64,000 nt of DNA from Dictyobacter formicarum (GCF_016587435.1 NZ_BNJJ01000013.1:186001-250000), one strand, 5' to 3'; shown: positions 1 through 9,479, numbered from the stretch's first letter. The notes: generated by a model not told the origin, from the sequence alone. Numbers and translations are program-made.

Positions 1-498
1 ATTGGTATCCATCGTGGCCAGGTCGCTGTTCCATGTCGAGCTGATCGTACATGTCGATGTATTAATGTCATGAAGCATGTCGTTAGCCCCGATATCTAAC
101 GTCACCGGACTGACATTGCCTGCATTTAATTCGAGATACAGAACCGCAGCATCAAGTTGAGAACCAATGTAGGGAAACTTGCGCAAAACTGAGAACGAGC
201 AGCCGCCATTGATCATCGAGGTTGTTGTCTCACCAGGGCAGGCCATATTGGCGTAACTTGTGGCGCCATGGCTCTTGAGATTGGCGTAAAAGTCATCGGC
301 ATACCCATGAGTGAGATTAAGATTGGGCTGGTATCCATAGGCCAGCGAATCGCCAACCGCCAGATAATGAGATTTAGGTCCTACAAGAGACGCATGAATG
401 GCGGCAAATGCCGATGGCATAGATAAGAAAAAGAGACTGGATACAAGAAAAACAGGCGCAGCGATGCGAAAAAGAAGTTTCACCATGCCTTTGAGCAT
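1..498 (-). CDS. SGNH/GDSL-type hydrolase, secreted, truncated by window edge
   Basis: The 166 N-terminal codons are present and the frame stays open to base 1, so the C-terminus lies outside the window. A signal peptide (basic start, hydrophobic stretch around residues 8-31, then SAFA) is followed by YLAVGDSLAYG with the nucleophile Ser at about residue 51 (block I of the SGNH family). A later IGANDM fits block III with its Asn. The start ATG at 498 has an AAGGAGG ribosome site 5 bases or so upstream. Family members are extracytoplasmic lipases or esterases; the substrate cannot be told. The catalytic His/Asp block is not visible because the gene is cut. Confidence 0.85.
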   Translation of the reverse strand, partial: MLKGMVKLLFRIAAPVFLVSSLFFLSMPSAFAAIHASLVGPKSHYLAVGDSLAYGYQPNLNLTHGYADDFYANLKSHGATSYANMACPGETTTSMINGGCSFSVLRKFPYIGSQLDAAVLYLELNAGNVSPVTLDIGANDMLHDINTSTCTISSTWNSDLATMDTN

Positions 499-744
499 AT
501 TTTCCTCCTTGAAAAAATATACTAATCTGGCACTTTAGTAAGGGCTGTTAAAGTGGTAACAGCTTTGAGGAGAAAAGAAATCTTACACGTCTATTTCATA
601 GTATAAATATAAAAAATCAGAATTACAAGCTTTCAAGATATCAAAATATAATTTATACTGTAATGCAATGACCAATATTTGAATAACAGCAAATATTTTT
701 GACATAAAAATACTTTTGCGCTACGTTTTTGGGGTAATCGTGAT
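499..744. other. AT-rich intergenic stretch
   Basis: Between the start of the minus-strand hydrolase and the palindrome at 745 there is AT-rich sequence with no convincing ORF. It should hold the hydrolase promoter on the minus strand. I see nothing else definite. Confidence 0.5.
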
Positions 745-798
745 AAAAGATTCCTGATGAGGTGCAGAACATGTTCTGCACCTCATCAGGAATCTTTT
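745..798 (-). terminator. 54-bp perfect palindrome, terminator of the methyltransferase
   Basis: The 27-base arms 745-771 and 772-798 are fully complementary with no spacer (centre GAACATGTTC) and are edged by A and T runs. It abuts the minus-strand stop codon at 798-800. An intrinsic terminator is the simplest reading. Confidence 0.8.
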
Positions 799-1593
799 TA
801 GTGTGCGCTGAGCGGTGTTCCCCATATAATCTCGCTGACTACAGATAGCGTCAGTAACCCATCGCGCATAAAAGGTGTGAGCAACTGGCTGACGGCAGCA
901 TCAAAAGCGCTGGCCGCCTCTTCGCCCATGCGCTCCCGCGAAAAAACCGTTGCGCGAGTGAATGGATTGAATATAGTCCTCTCCCGATTGCACAAACGGA
1001 ACCGGCTGTGTCAGCACACTACCAACTTTCTGGAAGAGATGGCGCTGCTGTAATTCTTCAATGAGATTGTATGGGCGAAACTCGCGATTGGTTGAGAAGC
1101 GGGAGATAAGCGCCAGCAAATCTTTATCCCAGGGATTGGATTCCGTTCCACAACCAACAATTGCCAGGTAACCATGAGGAGTGAGCAAGCGCTGAAATAG
1201 TGGCATAACAATATCCCATTCCATCCAGTGCAAGCTGTCATCAGCCGTGATCAGGACATAAGGAGGATTCAGCGCTACATCTTCGACGCGGCCATAAATC
1301 CAGTTGAGTCGAGGATGATCACCGCCGGGGAGGGTTCTTGCTTTGTTGAGCATGGCCTGGGAAAAGTCAACCGCGTCGAGCCGTTCTACCGAGTTAACTA
1401 ATCGCCGTGCCAGTGCACCGGTGCCACATCCCACGTCAAGAATGGTACGTGGCTCATCGGTTATCAGCGCCAGGAGCGCATTGACAGTTTCATCGGGGTG
1501 CGGAGGTCGGTGATGGTAGACGTCAACAATACTGCTATCCTTGAATTGTTCCGCGTACTTCAGGCCAAGATGGCTCGGTTTTGGCTGCGTCAT
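798..1593 (-). pseudogene. SAM-dependent methyltransferase with an apparent +1 frameshift
   Basis: A class I methyltransferase: ILDVGCGTGALARRL (motif I, SAM binding), VDFSQAML (motif II region) and TADDSLHWM are in one frame from ATG 1593, which has an AGGAG site just upstream. That frame ends at 901 with an unrelated basic tail. The family-like C-terminus (FSRERMGEEAASAFDAA ... EIIWGTP) continues in the next frame to the stop at 798. Removing one base from the A6 run at 941-946 joins both frames. So this is either a recent frameshift mutation or a sequencing error in a homopolymer. Substrate unknown. The extra 51 codons upstream of 1593 in the same frame lack a ribosome site. Confidence 0.75.
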
Positions 1594-1862
1594 ATAGCTC
1601 CTTTTTTTCTCTTTATAGACTTTCACCTGCATTACCTGTGTTCTCAAGGAACTACGGATGAATTTCGCCACGGTTGCTGAGCCATATATCCCCCCTATGC
1701 TGTCCCACCACGAAAAACCAGCAATAAAAGCGGAACCTATGGACAATCGTTGTTATTGTTGCTTTTGCACGATTGAACGGTAGCTACGCATATATTATTA
1801 TGTATATCATCATATTAATGGGGAAAACACATATTGATTGCAGCGAAAGGATAACAATCTAC

Positions 1863-2315
1863 ATGGATAGGGTTGAGCAGCAGCAACAACTAGGCAGGGC
1901 ATTGGAACAAGTCAAATTGCCTGCCGGGATTTTGATCAGGGCATGGGCTGAAGAGGATTTCCCAGCTATTCAGCGACTTAGCCAGGCTGAAGGGTGGACC
2001 TCACCAAGCCAGCGTTCTGCTGACTCGCTGCGAGCCTGGCAGAACTCGTGGCCGGCACTGGTTGCGCTAAAAAATGATGCGGTGGTAGGTTTCGTTCGTG
2101 CGTTAACTGATGGTGCTATTACTATGTATATTGCTGATCTGCTGGTAGACGTACACACACGTAACGCTGGCATCGGACGAACACTACTAGAAACCTGCCA
2201 CCAGCTTTATCCCACCACACGCCTGGATCTGCTGGCTGCCGATGGCTCACGCGCATTTTACGAGGCGTGCGGTTATAGGCTCATGCACGATGGCATGCGC
2301 AAAAGTTATATTTAA
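1863..2315 (+). CDS. GNAT-family N-acetyltransferase
   Basis: A 150-residue protein with the usual GNAT order: an N-terminal IRAWAEEDFPAIQRL strand-helix, a central VALKNDAVVGFVRALTDG, the acetyl-CoA loop VHTRNAGIGRTLLE (Q/RxxGxG/A), and a C-terminal DGSRAFYEACGYRL. It transfers an acetyl group from acetyl-CoA to an amine; the acceptor is unknown. The ATG at 1863 was chosen because an AAAGG-like site precedes it and the domain starts soon after; a longer TTG start at 1773 would add a low-complexity hydrophobic tail. It is divergent from the methyltransferase, with the shared promoter region between 1594 and 1862. Confidence 0.82.
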   Translation: MDRVEQQQQLGRALEQVKLPAGILIRAWAEEDFPAIQRLSQAEGWTSPSQRSADSLRAWQNSWPALVALKNDAVVGFVRALTDGAITMYIADLLVDVHTRNAGIGRTLLETCHQLYPTTRLDLLAADGSRAFYEACGYRLMHDGMRKSYI

Positions 2316-2649
2316 ATGCTGTATCTTTTCTGGCTTAATGAATCGCTTTTCTGGTGCTTTTTCGAGCTAGAAAGGAGGAAGCGCCCGCAAGGGGCGCACC
2401 TACGGATCGCTATTCTTGTGCTTCTTCGAGTGGGAAGGAGCCGCCCATTTTTATGATAGCTTCATCCTTCATGATGTACTTACCATACAAAATTAGCTTG
2501 TAACCTGTAGCTTTTTATTTGGATTAGAAGCTGATGCTAAACAAGGGCGGTTCCTGTCCTTGTTTTAATATATACTTTCAGTATGAGAAAAGTTAAAGGA
2601 ATGAATTATTATTCAGCCCATGTGGGTAGATAAATTGGAGGACTATGCG
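2316..2649. other. Intergenic region with REP-like repeat
   Basis: No ORF of note. It contains one copy of a dispersed palindromic repeat (2377-2409) and, near 2565-2590, an AT-rich stretch that probably carries the promoter of the MFS gene. Confidence 0.5.
2377..2409 (+). repeat. REP-like palindrome, forward copy
   Basis: The core GCGCCCGCAAGGGGCGC followed by ACCTACG is repeated almost identically, in reverse orientation, at 9379-9411 (33 bases shared). The GCGCCC/GGGCGC arms form a short hairpin. Confidence 0.75.
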
Positions 2650-4233
2650 ATGACGACTGCACCCCTTGCGGCAGAGGCTCAGGATAAGGCGCGCCTGCGT
2701 GGAATGGCTCTGGTATCTGTGATCGTTGCCTTGATGTTAACGCTTTTGCTAGAGGCTCTTGACCAGACGATCGTCGGTACGGCGATGCCACGCATTATCG
2801 CGCAGCTACATGGCCTGGATCGCTACAGCTGGGTAGCAACCGCATATATTCTGGCTTCGATGACCATGATTCCAATTGTGGGCAAGCTCTCGGATCAGTT
2901 TGGTCGCAAGTGGTTTTTACTGTCGGGTACAGTGCTTTTCCTGATGGGATCGGTCCTGGCTGGAGCAGCTCAGAGTATGAATCAGTTGATCATTTTTCGT
3001 GGCCTTCAGGGATTGGGCGCTGGCATCGGCATGGCGCTGGTAGCAACCGTGATGGCAGATCTCTTTCCGCCAGCCGAGCGCGCCAAATGGAGCAGTCTCT
3101 TTGGCATTGTCTATGGCGTCTCCAATCTGCTTGGTCCCACCTGTGGTGGCTGGCTGGCCGAGCATGGTCCATTGCTGGGAAGCCTGGTAACCGAAAGCAC
3201 ACGCTGGCGCTGGGTCTTTTACATCAATGCACCGATAGGCCTGATTGCACTGGTAGCATTATTGATCTTTCTACCGTCCAATCTGTCAGAGCATACCCAG
3301 AAGTGGGATGGCTGGAAATCGCTACGCCGCATTGATGTCGCTGGTGCGATCTTCTGTGCCGCAGCCACCATCTGCCTGATGCTGGGGCTCACCTGGGGCA
3401 GCGCAAACATCTCTGCCTGGACCTCGGCACAGGTGCTTGGAATCATCGCCGTTGGCATCCTGCTGCTTATCCTGTTTGTATTCACCGAACGCCGGGCCAA
3501 CGAACCCATTTTGCCGCTGGATCTCTTCCGCCGCTCAGTCTTCAGGATTGGAGCCGCGCTGGTGCTATTGCAGAGCATGGTCCTGCTGGGATTGGCTCTC
3601 TACCTGCCACTATTCGTCCAGGGTGTGTTGGGAGTCTCGCCAACCAACGCAGGATTAATCATGACGCCATTCTCGGTAAGTATGGTCGCGGGCTCTATTC
3701 TTGGTAGTATGGCACTTAATAAGCTGAGGCGCTACCGCGTGGTAGCTGTGGCAGGAGCGCTCATCATGAGCGTTGGCACGCTGATGATTACACTCATGAC
3801 CCCGGCCTATAACATAGGATTGATTATCGGCATCCTGATCCTGACCGGCATTGGTATTGGTCCCTTCTTCTCGTTGCCTATGGTAGCAGTCCAGAATGCG
3901 CTACCAGCCAGCCAGCTAGGCATCAGTACCGCGGCACTCCGTTATCTGGGCCAGGTAGGAGCTACGCTAGGCATAGCGATCGTAGGAACCGTCATCGCCA
4001 GCACAGTCTCAGGCAATCTGATGGGCCATTTGCCAACCGACGCAGCCTCTAAGGCAGCACTGGCCAGTGCTCTGCAACACGGTTTTCTCGCCGTGCTGAT
4101 CTTTGCACTGCTCGCACTACTCACCACATTTTTTCTTAAAGATATGGCCATTAAAGAGCCACAGGCCAGCTCAGAAACCAATGAAGAAAACCAGGATGCA
4201 GCTTCTGTCGATAAAACATTAGTGCAGGCGTAA
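2650..4233 (+). CDS. MFS transporter, DHA2 (EmrB/QacA-like, 14 TM) family
   Basis: A 527-residue inner-membrane pump with about 14 hydrophobic segments, as expected for the DHA2 drug:proton antiporters. Visible signatures are LLEALDQTIVGTAMPRI in TM1 (motif D1, LDxTIVNVALP type), GKLSDQFGRKW (motif A) after TM2, and RGLQGLGAGIGMALV (motif B) in TM4. The ATG at 2650 has a GGAGG 8 bases upstream; the in-frame ATG at 2620 has no ribosome site. The C-terminal 40 residues are hydrophilic. Substrate cannot be assigned. A strong terminator follows. Confidence 0.92.
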   Translation: MTTAPLAAEAQDKARLRGMALVSVIVALMLTLLLEALDQTIVGTAMPRIIAQLHGLDRYSWVATAYILASMTMIPIVGKLSDQFGRKWFLLSGTVLFLMGSVLAGAAQSMNQLIIFRGLQGLGAGIGMALVATVMADLFPPAERAKWSSLFGIVYGVSNLLGPTCGGWLAEHGPLLGSLVTESTRWRWVFYINAPIGLIALVALLIFLPSNLSEHTQKWDGWKSLRRIDVAGAIFCAAATICLMLGLTWGSANISAWTSAQVLGIIAVGILLLILFVFTERRANEPILPLDLFRRSVFRIGAALVLLQSMVLLGLALYLPLFVQGVLGVSPTNAGLIMTPFSVSMVAGSILGSMALNKLRRYRVVAVAGALIMSVGTLMITLMTPAYNIGLIIGILILTGIGIGPFFSLPMVAVQNALPASQLGISTAALRYLGQVGATLGIAIVGTVIASTVSGNLMGHLPTDAASKAALASALQHGFLAVLIFALLALLTTFFLKDMAIKEPQASSETNEENQDAASVDKTLVQA

Positions 4234-4252
4234 CGCCATCCTTTCAACAACC

Positions 4253-4306
4253 AATAAAGCAGGGTGACCGGCATCACCATAACGATGCCGGTCACCCTGC
4301 TTTATT
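4253..4306 (+). terminator. Rho-independent terminator after MFS gene
   Basis: Perfect 22-bp stem (4253-4274 with 4285-4306), 10-base loop, then GATTTTTT. Confidence 0.9.
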
Positions 4307-4326
4307 GATTTTTTACTGCATAAAAT

Positions 4327-4355
4327 TTAACTGATTTCAATAAGCATATTATAAT
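4327..4355 (+). promoter_or_regulatory. Sigma-70-type promoter of the peptide importer operon
   Basis: TTAACT (4327-4332), 17-base spacer, TATAAT (4350-4355), about 50 bases before the ABC binding protein start. Confidence 0.6.
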
Positions 4356-4403
4356 GTAATTACTATCCATATTGCTTCAGAAGATTGGTAATAAGGAGGC
4401 GTT

Positions 4404-6110
4404 ATGCGCCACATCCGTAAGAAATCTGCGTTGCTCGGGGTGGCAAGCTTATTTTCAATTCTGGTCATCCTGCTGTCCGCATGTGGTGGAGGCACTACGA
4501 GTAACGGTAACACGCCAACTAACCTGGCGTCCAAGCAAGTTCTACGCGAGCCAGTCATCGGTGGTGACTTTGATTCGCTCGATCCTGCGCTGACAGCCGG
4601 TGGCCTGGGTGATCCGATCAATCTTATTTTTACTGGTCTGGTAGCTGCCGATGATCAGGGCAATATTCACGATCAACTGGCTGCATCGCACCAGGTTTCC
4701 AGTGACGGACTAACATACACCTTTACACTTCGCTCCAATCTGAAATTTAGCGATGGAACAAAACTGGACGCCAACGATGTTGCCTACAGCATCAACCGCA
4801 CCATTGATCCAGCTACAAAATCACAGGTCAGCAATTATCTGAGCCTGATCAAAGACTATGATAAATTTTCCAGTGGTAAGGTCAAAACCCTGATTGGTGA
4901 TAGCATTATTGTCAAAGATCCCCACACCATTTCACTGATCATCAGCAAACCGGCCAGCTACTTCTTGCAGGCCCTGAACTACTCTACCTCTTTTGTCGTC
5001 AACAAAGCACTGACCACCAAATATGGTGCCAAATGGGTAGATCACCTCAACGAGGGTGCTGGCGATGGTCCATTCAAAGTGAAAAGCTATAGCCACACTA
5101 CTGGCCTGGTCCTGGTACCTAATCCAAACTACTACAAAGGCAAACCCAAACTGCAAGAGATCGACGAAATCATCACCGGCGACCGCGATAGCACCTTCAA
5201 ATCGATGAAAGCCGGCCAGTTTGATCTCGCACCAGTGCCCCCTGCCCTGGATAGCGCCAACAATCAGTTACCAGGTTATCAGACATCACCAGCATTGGCC
5301 TCACGCTTCATCGGTATGAACTACCTGGTCAAACCCCTGGATAACATCAAAATCCGCCAGGCGTTGGAGCTAGCCCTGAACCGCAATCTGATCGTAGGCA
5401 GCATCATTGGTAAAACCGTCACTCCAAGCTACCACATCATCCCCGATGGCATTCCTGGCTACAACAAAGATCTGCAAGGACCAGCTGGTATCACTACTCC
5501 AGCTGGCAATCAGGCCAAAGCCAAAGAATTGTTCAAGCAGGGCTTGCAGGAAGAAGGTTATAAGAGCGTCAGCGACCTGCCCAGCATCTCACTGGTCTAT
5601 GCGCAGGACTACAAAGCCGGTGCCGACACCATGGCAGCAGTTGCCAACGAGTGGAAACAGGTGCTGGGCTTCAACGTCAAGCTGGTAGGCCTACAGGGCA
5701 CTGACCTGATTTCGCAGGAATTCGCCACCGCTGGCAAAACTGGTCCTTTACAGATGTGGTATGGCAGTTGGGGCGCTGACTACCTGGATCCCCAGGACTG
5801 GACAACCCTCTTCTTTGATAAAGGTGTCAGTAACAACGCCTTCAACTATGGTCAGAACAAGTCAGCCAACGTTGCTGATCAGCAGGCGGTACAGACAGAG
5901 TTAGAGAAAGCCGATACCATAAGCGATCAATCAGCGCGTATGAAAATGTACCAGGATGCCGAGCAGAAGCTCGTCAATGATGTTCCTTACATCACTACCT
6001 ATCAGTCTTCCTACAGTTACCTGGTAAATCCAAAACTGAAGGGATGGAAGCTCTATCCATTAGGAAGCATGGCAACCGATGACTGGGCTAACGTCTACTT
6101 TACCAAATAA
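4404..6110 (+). CDS. ABC transporter substrate-binding lipoprotein (SBP family 5, peptide/nickel type)
   Basis: A 568-residue extracytoplasmic lipoprotein: basic N-terminus, hydrophobic segment and lipobox LLSAC with the lipidated Cys at residue 27. The mature part has the family 5 layout: GGDFDSLDPALT, YTFTLRSNLKFSDGTKLDANDV, the hinge region, NIKIRQALELALNR, and a C-terminal DAEQKLVNDVPYI. Such proteins capture peptides, nickel or other small ligands and deliver them to permeases, here the two following genes. The start has GGAGG about 5 bases upstream. Ligand specificity is not visible. Confidence 0.93.
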   Translation: MRHIRKKSALLGVASLFSILVILLSACGGGTTSNGNTPTNLASKQVLREPVIGGDFDSLDPALTAGGLGDPINLIFTGLVAADDQGNIHDQLAASHQVSSDGLTYTFTLRSNLKFSDGTKLDANDVAYSINRTIDPATKSQVSNYLSLIKDYDKFSSGKVKTLIGDSIIVKDPHTISLIISKPASYFLQALNYSTSFVVNKALTTKYGAKWVDHLNEGAGDGPFKVKSYSHTTGLVLVPNPNYYKGKPKLQEIDEIITGDRDSTFKSMKAGQFDLAPVPPALDSANNQLPGYQTSPALASRFIGMNYLVKPLDNIKIRQALELALNRNLIVGSIIGKTVTPSYHIIPDGIPGYNKDLQGPAGITTPAGNQAKAKELFKQGLQEEGYKSVSDLPSISLVYAQDYKAGADTMAAVANEWKQVLGFNVKLVGLQGTDLISQEFATAGKTGPLQMWYGSWGADYLDPQDWTTLFFDKGVSNNAFNYGQNKSANVADQQAVQTELEKADTISDQSARMKMYQDAEQKLVNDVPYITTYQSSYSYLVNPKLKGWKLYPLGSMATDDWANVYFTK

Positions 6111-6140
6111 GTACATTCGGCGTTAAAGCGACATCCTGCT

Positions 6141-6202
6141 GTGCTCACGCAGGAAAGGGTAGCGGGCTTGCTCGTCTCGCTACCCCTCGTCTGCGAGAGC
6201 AC
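6141..6202 (+). other. Intercistronic stem-loop between binding protein and permease
   Basis: Outer arms GTGCTC.../...GAGCAC (6141 and 6197 onwards) and an inner GGGTAGCG/CGCTACCC stem (6157-6164 with 6178-6185). There is no T-run, so it more likely stabilises or processes the mRNA than ends transcription, letting the binding protein be made in excess over the permeases. Confidence 0.6.
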
Positions 6203-6227
6203 CTCGCGTATAACAGAGGATCATGGC

Positions 6228-7184
6228 ATGACTCGATTTCTAGTCAAACGCCTGATAGGATTATTCTTTATCTTGATCGGCGTCACCTTCATTACATTTA
6301 TCCTGGGCTACCTGGCACCAGGAGATCCAATTAAAGAATCGATGGGGGACCACTTCAATCCAGTACTCTGGCTGCAGTTACGCCATGCATACGGATTTGA
6401 CCTTCCCTGGTATCAACAATACATCAACTTCCTGATCAAACTGGCCCACTTCGATCTGGGCATCTCCTTCCATCCCCAACAACGAGCCGTCTGGGATATC
6501 CTTAAAGATGGTGTGCCAATCTCGGTCGAACTCTCAATGTGGGGTACCATCGTTACGCTCCTCATGGGCATTCCAATTGGCATTATTACCGCCATTAAAG
6601 CCAACACCTGGATCGATACTACCAACATGAGTATCGCCCTGGTTCTGTATGCCCTCCCATCATTCATTCTGGCCGTTTTTGTGCAACTCCTGGTGCTCTG
6701 GATCGATAAAACCGGCATCGGCTGGCCAATTAGCGGCTGGGGAGATCCCTGGCAATATACCTGGAGCGACATACAGTACAAACTCGTACCCATACTGACC
6801 TACGGAGCAACTGGCTATGCCTACTATGCACGATTGACGCGTACCACCATGCTGGAAGTGCTGCGCCAGGACTACATACGTACAGCTCGAGCCAAGGGTC
6901 TGCGCGAGAAGGCGGTCATCTATCGCCACACCTTGCGTAACGCAATCATCCCTTTGATTACCGCAGTAGGCCTCTTACTGGGATTACTTGTTACCGGCTC
7001 TTTCTTTATCGAGAATATCTTTAGCATTCCAGGAATCGCCAATATTACAGTTGCAGCCGTCTCTCAACGTAACTATCCCGTTATTCAGGCGACGACCATC
7101 ATGGTCGCTATCGGCGTCGTGTTTGGCAACCTCATTTCTGACATCTTGTATGGCATTGCCGATCCACGCATCAAAACCGAATAA
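6228..7184 (+). CDS. ABC transporter permease, DppB/OppB type
   Basis: A 318-residue permease with the typical N-terminal TRFLVKRLIGLFFILIGVTF membrane segment, GDPI loop and about six TM helices. The BPD_transp_1 coupling region is DYIRTARAKGLREKAVIYRHTLRNA (EAA motif), which docks with an ATPase, and the C-terminal FLGNLISDILYGIADPRI-like ending is family-typical (here VVFGNLISDILYGIADP). ATG 6228 has AGAGGA upstream and matches family N-termini; earlier in-frame starts fall in the intercistronic hairpin. It pairs with the next permease to form the membrane channel. Confidence 0.92.
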   Translation: MTRFLVKRLIGLFFILIGVTFITFILGYLAPGDPIKESMGDHFNPVLWLQLRHAYGFDLPWYQQYINFLIKLAHFDLGISFHPQQRAVWDILKDGVPISVELSMWGTIVTLLMGIPIGIITAIKANTWIDTTNMSIALVLYALPSFILAVFVQLLVLWIDKTGIGWPISGWGDPWQYTWSDIQYKLVPILTYGATGYAYYARLTRTTMLEVLRQDYIRTARAKGLREKAVIYRHTLRNAIIPLITAVGLLLGLLVTGSFFIENIFSIPGIANITVAAVSQRNYPVIQATTIMVAIGVVFGNLISDILYGIADPRIKTE

Positions 7185-7220
7185 ACATAGCAGCAACTAG
7201 AAAGGGATAGAGGAGAACGG

Positions 7221-8447
7221 ATGAAGGAGAATCATGAATTAGAGTCTCCTGAGACTCAATCAGAGGCGCTCGTTCCTGCGGCTGGCATACCCGAAACGGT
7301 AGAGTCGTCAGCTGAGACACAAGCAGAAGAAACACTCAACCCGATCGATGGTGTAGCTCCTGCGCCTGAGGTACTCGGGCAAGATATACTCGATGGGCCG
7401 GCCCTCACCGAAGAGGCAGAAGTTGAGACACCAGCCACCATCGAGGAGTTAGATCCCAAACAACAAAAACAGGAGCGTAAGAAGCATCCAGGCCCCACAC
7501 GTACAGCGTTACAGCATTTCCGCCGGGACATACGCGCCATGATCAGTCTGGGCTTCATCATATTTTTAATACTGCTGGCTCTTTTTGGTCCCCCTATTTA
7601 TCATCACATTGGTGGTATCTATAACAGTGACCTGCAGGGCAGAATCGGGCCCGAGGTCTATCATAGTTATGATCACCAGGAATTAAGTAAGGTCAACCAG
7701 GGACCATCAGCGCAATATTGGCTGGGGACCGACGCACTGGGACAGGACATGCTGGCCCGCCTGATGCAGGGCCTGCTCATCTCGCTAACCGTGGCCTTTC
7801 TGGTCGAGGTGGTCGATGTTGGCCTGGGCGTGACCATCGGTGTGCTGGCTGGCTATTATGGCGGCTGGATCGATACCCTACTGGCGCGTCTTACCGACCT
7901 GGTTTTTGCCTTTCCAGGCTTGCTCTTCGCCATCTTGCTTACCGGCGTCTTTGGTCCGACCGCCAATGACTACTTCTCAAAGTTGCCGCTGGTCGGAGGC
8001 TTCCTCAGCAATGGTAATGCCTCACTGGTCATCGTTTCACTCGCCTTATCACTGGTCTCCTGGCCGCTGATGGCGCGCTATGTGCGTGGCCTGACCCTGC
8101 AAATCAGGCAGCAACAATTTGTTGAGGCCGCCCACACCTCAGGGACACCCGATACCCGTATCATGCTCAAGCACATCATACCCAATCTCTTCAACATTGT
8201 ATTTGTCACCTCCACGATGAACATTTCGGGAACGATCATCGGTGAGGCCGGCTTAAGCCTGCTCGGCCTGGGAGTCACCCATCCCGGCTCTAGCCTGGGC
8301 CTGATGATCGCGGACGGCATCTCCCTATTAGAAGTTTTTCCCTGGGACACGCTGTTCCCCACCATCGTCCTGACCGGCATAGTGCTAGCGATCTCATTTA
8401 TTGGCGATGGCCTGCGCGATGCCTTCGATCCACGCGCCAAAAACTAA
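7221..8447 (+). CDS. ABC transporter permease, DppC/OppC type, with long acidic N-terminal extension
   Basis: 408 residues. Residues about 1-95 are hydrophilic, rich in Glu, Ala and Pro and probably disordered, ending in a basic KQQKQERKKHPG patch; family members usually begin close to the following FRRDIRAMISLGFIIF membrane segment. The rest is a standard DppC domain: WLGTDALGQDMLARLMQG, several TM helices, the EAA loop EAAHTSGTPDTRIMLKHIIPN and the C-terminal GDGLRDAFDPR. The start has a GAGGAG site. No ATP-binding subunit follows; the operon ends with a terminator, so the ATPases must be encoded elsewhere or shared. Confidence 0.92.
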   Translation: MKENHELESPETQSEALVPAAGIPETVESSAETQAEETLNPIDGVAPAPEVLGQDILDGPALTEEAEVETPATIEELDPKQQKQERKKHPGPTRTALQHFRRDIRAMISLGFIIFLILLALFGPPIYHHIGGIYNSDLQGRIGPEVYHSYDHQELSKVNQGPSAQYWLGTDALGQDMLARLMQGLLISLTVAFLVEVVDVGLGVTIGVLAGYYGGWIDTLLARLTDLVFAFPGLLFAILLTGVFGPTANDYFSKLPLVGGFLSNGNASLVIVSLALSLVSWPLMARYVRGLTLQIRQQQFVEAAHTSGTPDTRIMLKHIIPNLFNIVFVTSTMNISGTIIGEAGLSLLGLGVTHPGSSLGLMIADGISLLEVFPWDTLFPTIVLTGIVLAISFIGDGLRDAFDPRAKN

Positions 8448-8476
8448 CGACAACTACTGATTTCTCTAATCAATCC

Positions 8477-8528
8477 CAAAAAGGGGAAAGGAACCAACAT
8501 ATAGGTTGGTCGCCCTTTCCCTTTTATT
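8477..8528 (+). terminator. Terminator of the importer operon
   Basis: Long stem pairing AAAAGGGGAAAGGAACCAAC with a complementary downstream arm (one small bulge), then TTTTATTG. Confidence 0.85.
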
Positions 8529-8627
8529 GACGTCTGCATAACCGTTTTCCCCGTATTAAAGAAGAATAGTTCAATGCCAGGACAATAAGCATAGCATTAA
8601 ACAGAGAAAGGTCTAACAGGAAAAACT

Positions 8628-9296
8628 ATGTGTGGTCGTTTTACACTGTTTCACAACATGCAAGATATAGGACGAGCATTCCGGGTGGAGGTGCCAGCCT
8701 CGATGCAGTTAAAGCCACACTACAATGTGGCTCCCACCCAGGATATTGTCACCATACAGAACAAAGATGCATCCCCACACCTGGAACTATTGCGCTGGGG
8801 CCTGATTCCCTCCTGGGCCAAAGAAGAGGGCATTGGCAGCCGCATGATCAATGCGCGGGCCGAGACGCTGGCAGAAAAACCCAGCTTTAAGCGGCTCCTG
8901 CATAATAGACGTTGCCTGATCGTAGCCGATGGCTTTTATGAGTGGATGCAAGAGCCGGGCTCAAAGCTTAAAACACCGATGTATATCACCCTCAAGGGCC
9001 AGGAGCTGTTTGCCTTCGCCGGACTCTGGGATAGCTGGAAAAATCCAGCCGGTGAGCAGATTCGGACCTGCACGATCATTACGACTACCCCCAACGAGGT
9101 GGTCTCGCCCATCCATAATCGTATGCCTGCGATCCTCACAGACGAAGGGCGTGAGGAATGGCTCGACCCGGACCAGAAAGACGAGCAGGCCCTATTGCAC
9201 CTGCTAAAAGCCTATCCAGCCCAACAAATGGAGGCACGTCCAGTCTCACGGCGCGTCAACGACATACGCTACGACAACGCAGACTTAATCGCCTGA
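8628..9296 (+). CDS. SRAP-domain protein (YedK/HMCES family)
   Basis: 222 residues, the standard length. It starts MCGRFTLF, so after removal of Met the catalytic Cys2 becomes N-terminal. Other conserved residues are visible: YNVAPTQ (Asn), INARAETLAEKPSF, GFYEW (Glu) and HNRMPAIL (His). Known members react covalently with abasic sites in single-stranded DNA and shield them from error-prone repair. The start has an AGGAA site. It stands alone between two terminators; no lexA or imuA-like neighbour is present. Confidence 0.95.
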   Translation: MCGRFTLFHNMQDIGRAFRVEVPASMQLKPHYNVAPTQDIVTIQNKDASPHLELLRWGLIPSWAKEEGIGSRMINARAETLAEKPSFKRLLHNRRCLIVADGFYEWMQEPGSKLKTPMYITLKGQELFAFAGLWDSWKNPAGEQIRTCTIITTTPNEVVSPIHNRMPAILTDEGREEWLDPDQKDEQALLHLLKAYPAQQMEARPVSRRVNDIRYDNADLIA

Positions 9297-9322
9297 CGCG
9301 CCCGAAAAACTTAAGCAAACAA

Positions 9323-9354
9323 GGAACACGGGGCGATGCGCATCGCCCCGTTCC
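9323..9354 (+). terminator. Hairpin after the SRAP gene
   Basis: GGAAC(A)CGGGGCGAT pairs with ATCGCCCCGTTCC around a GCGC loop. The T-run is poor, so termination efficiency is uncertain. Confidence 0.6.
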
Positions 9355-9378
9355 ATCACACAAAAGCGATAATAGAAG

Positions 9379-9411
9379 CGATTCGTAGGTGCGCCCCTTG
9401 CGGGCGCTTCC
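9379..9411 (-). repeat. REP-like palindrome, reverse copy
   Basis: Reverse complement of the element at 2377-2409. Confidence 0.75.
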
Positions 9412-9479
9412 TTGCTTCCCGCTAGAAAAAGCAACAAGAAAAAGACGAGCAGGCCGAGGGCATGATCAACGGGGTTGCC

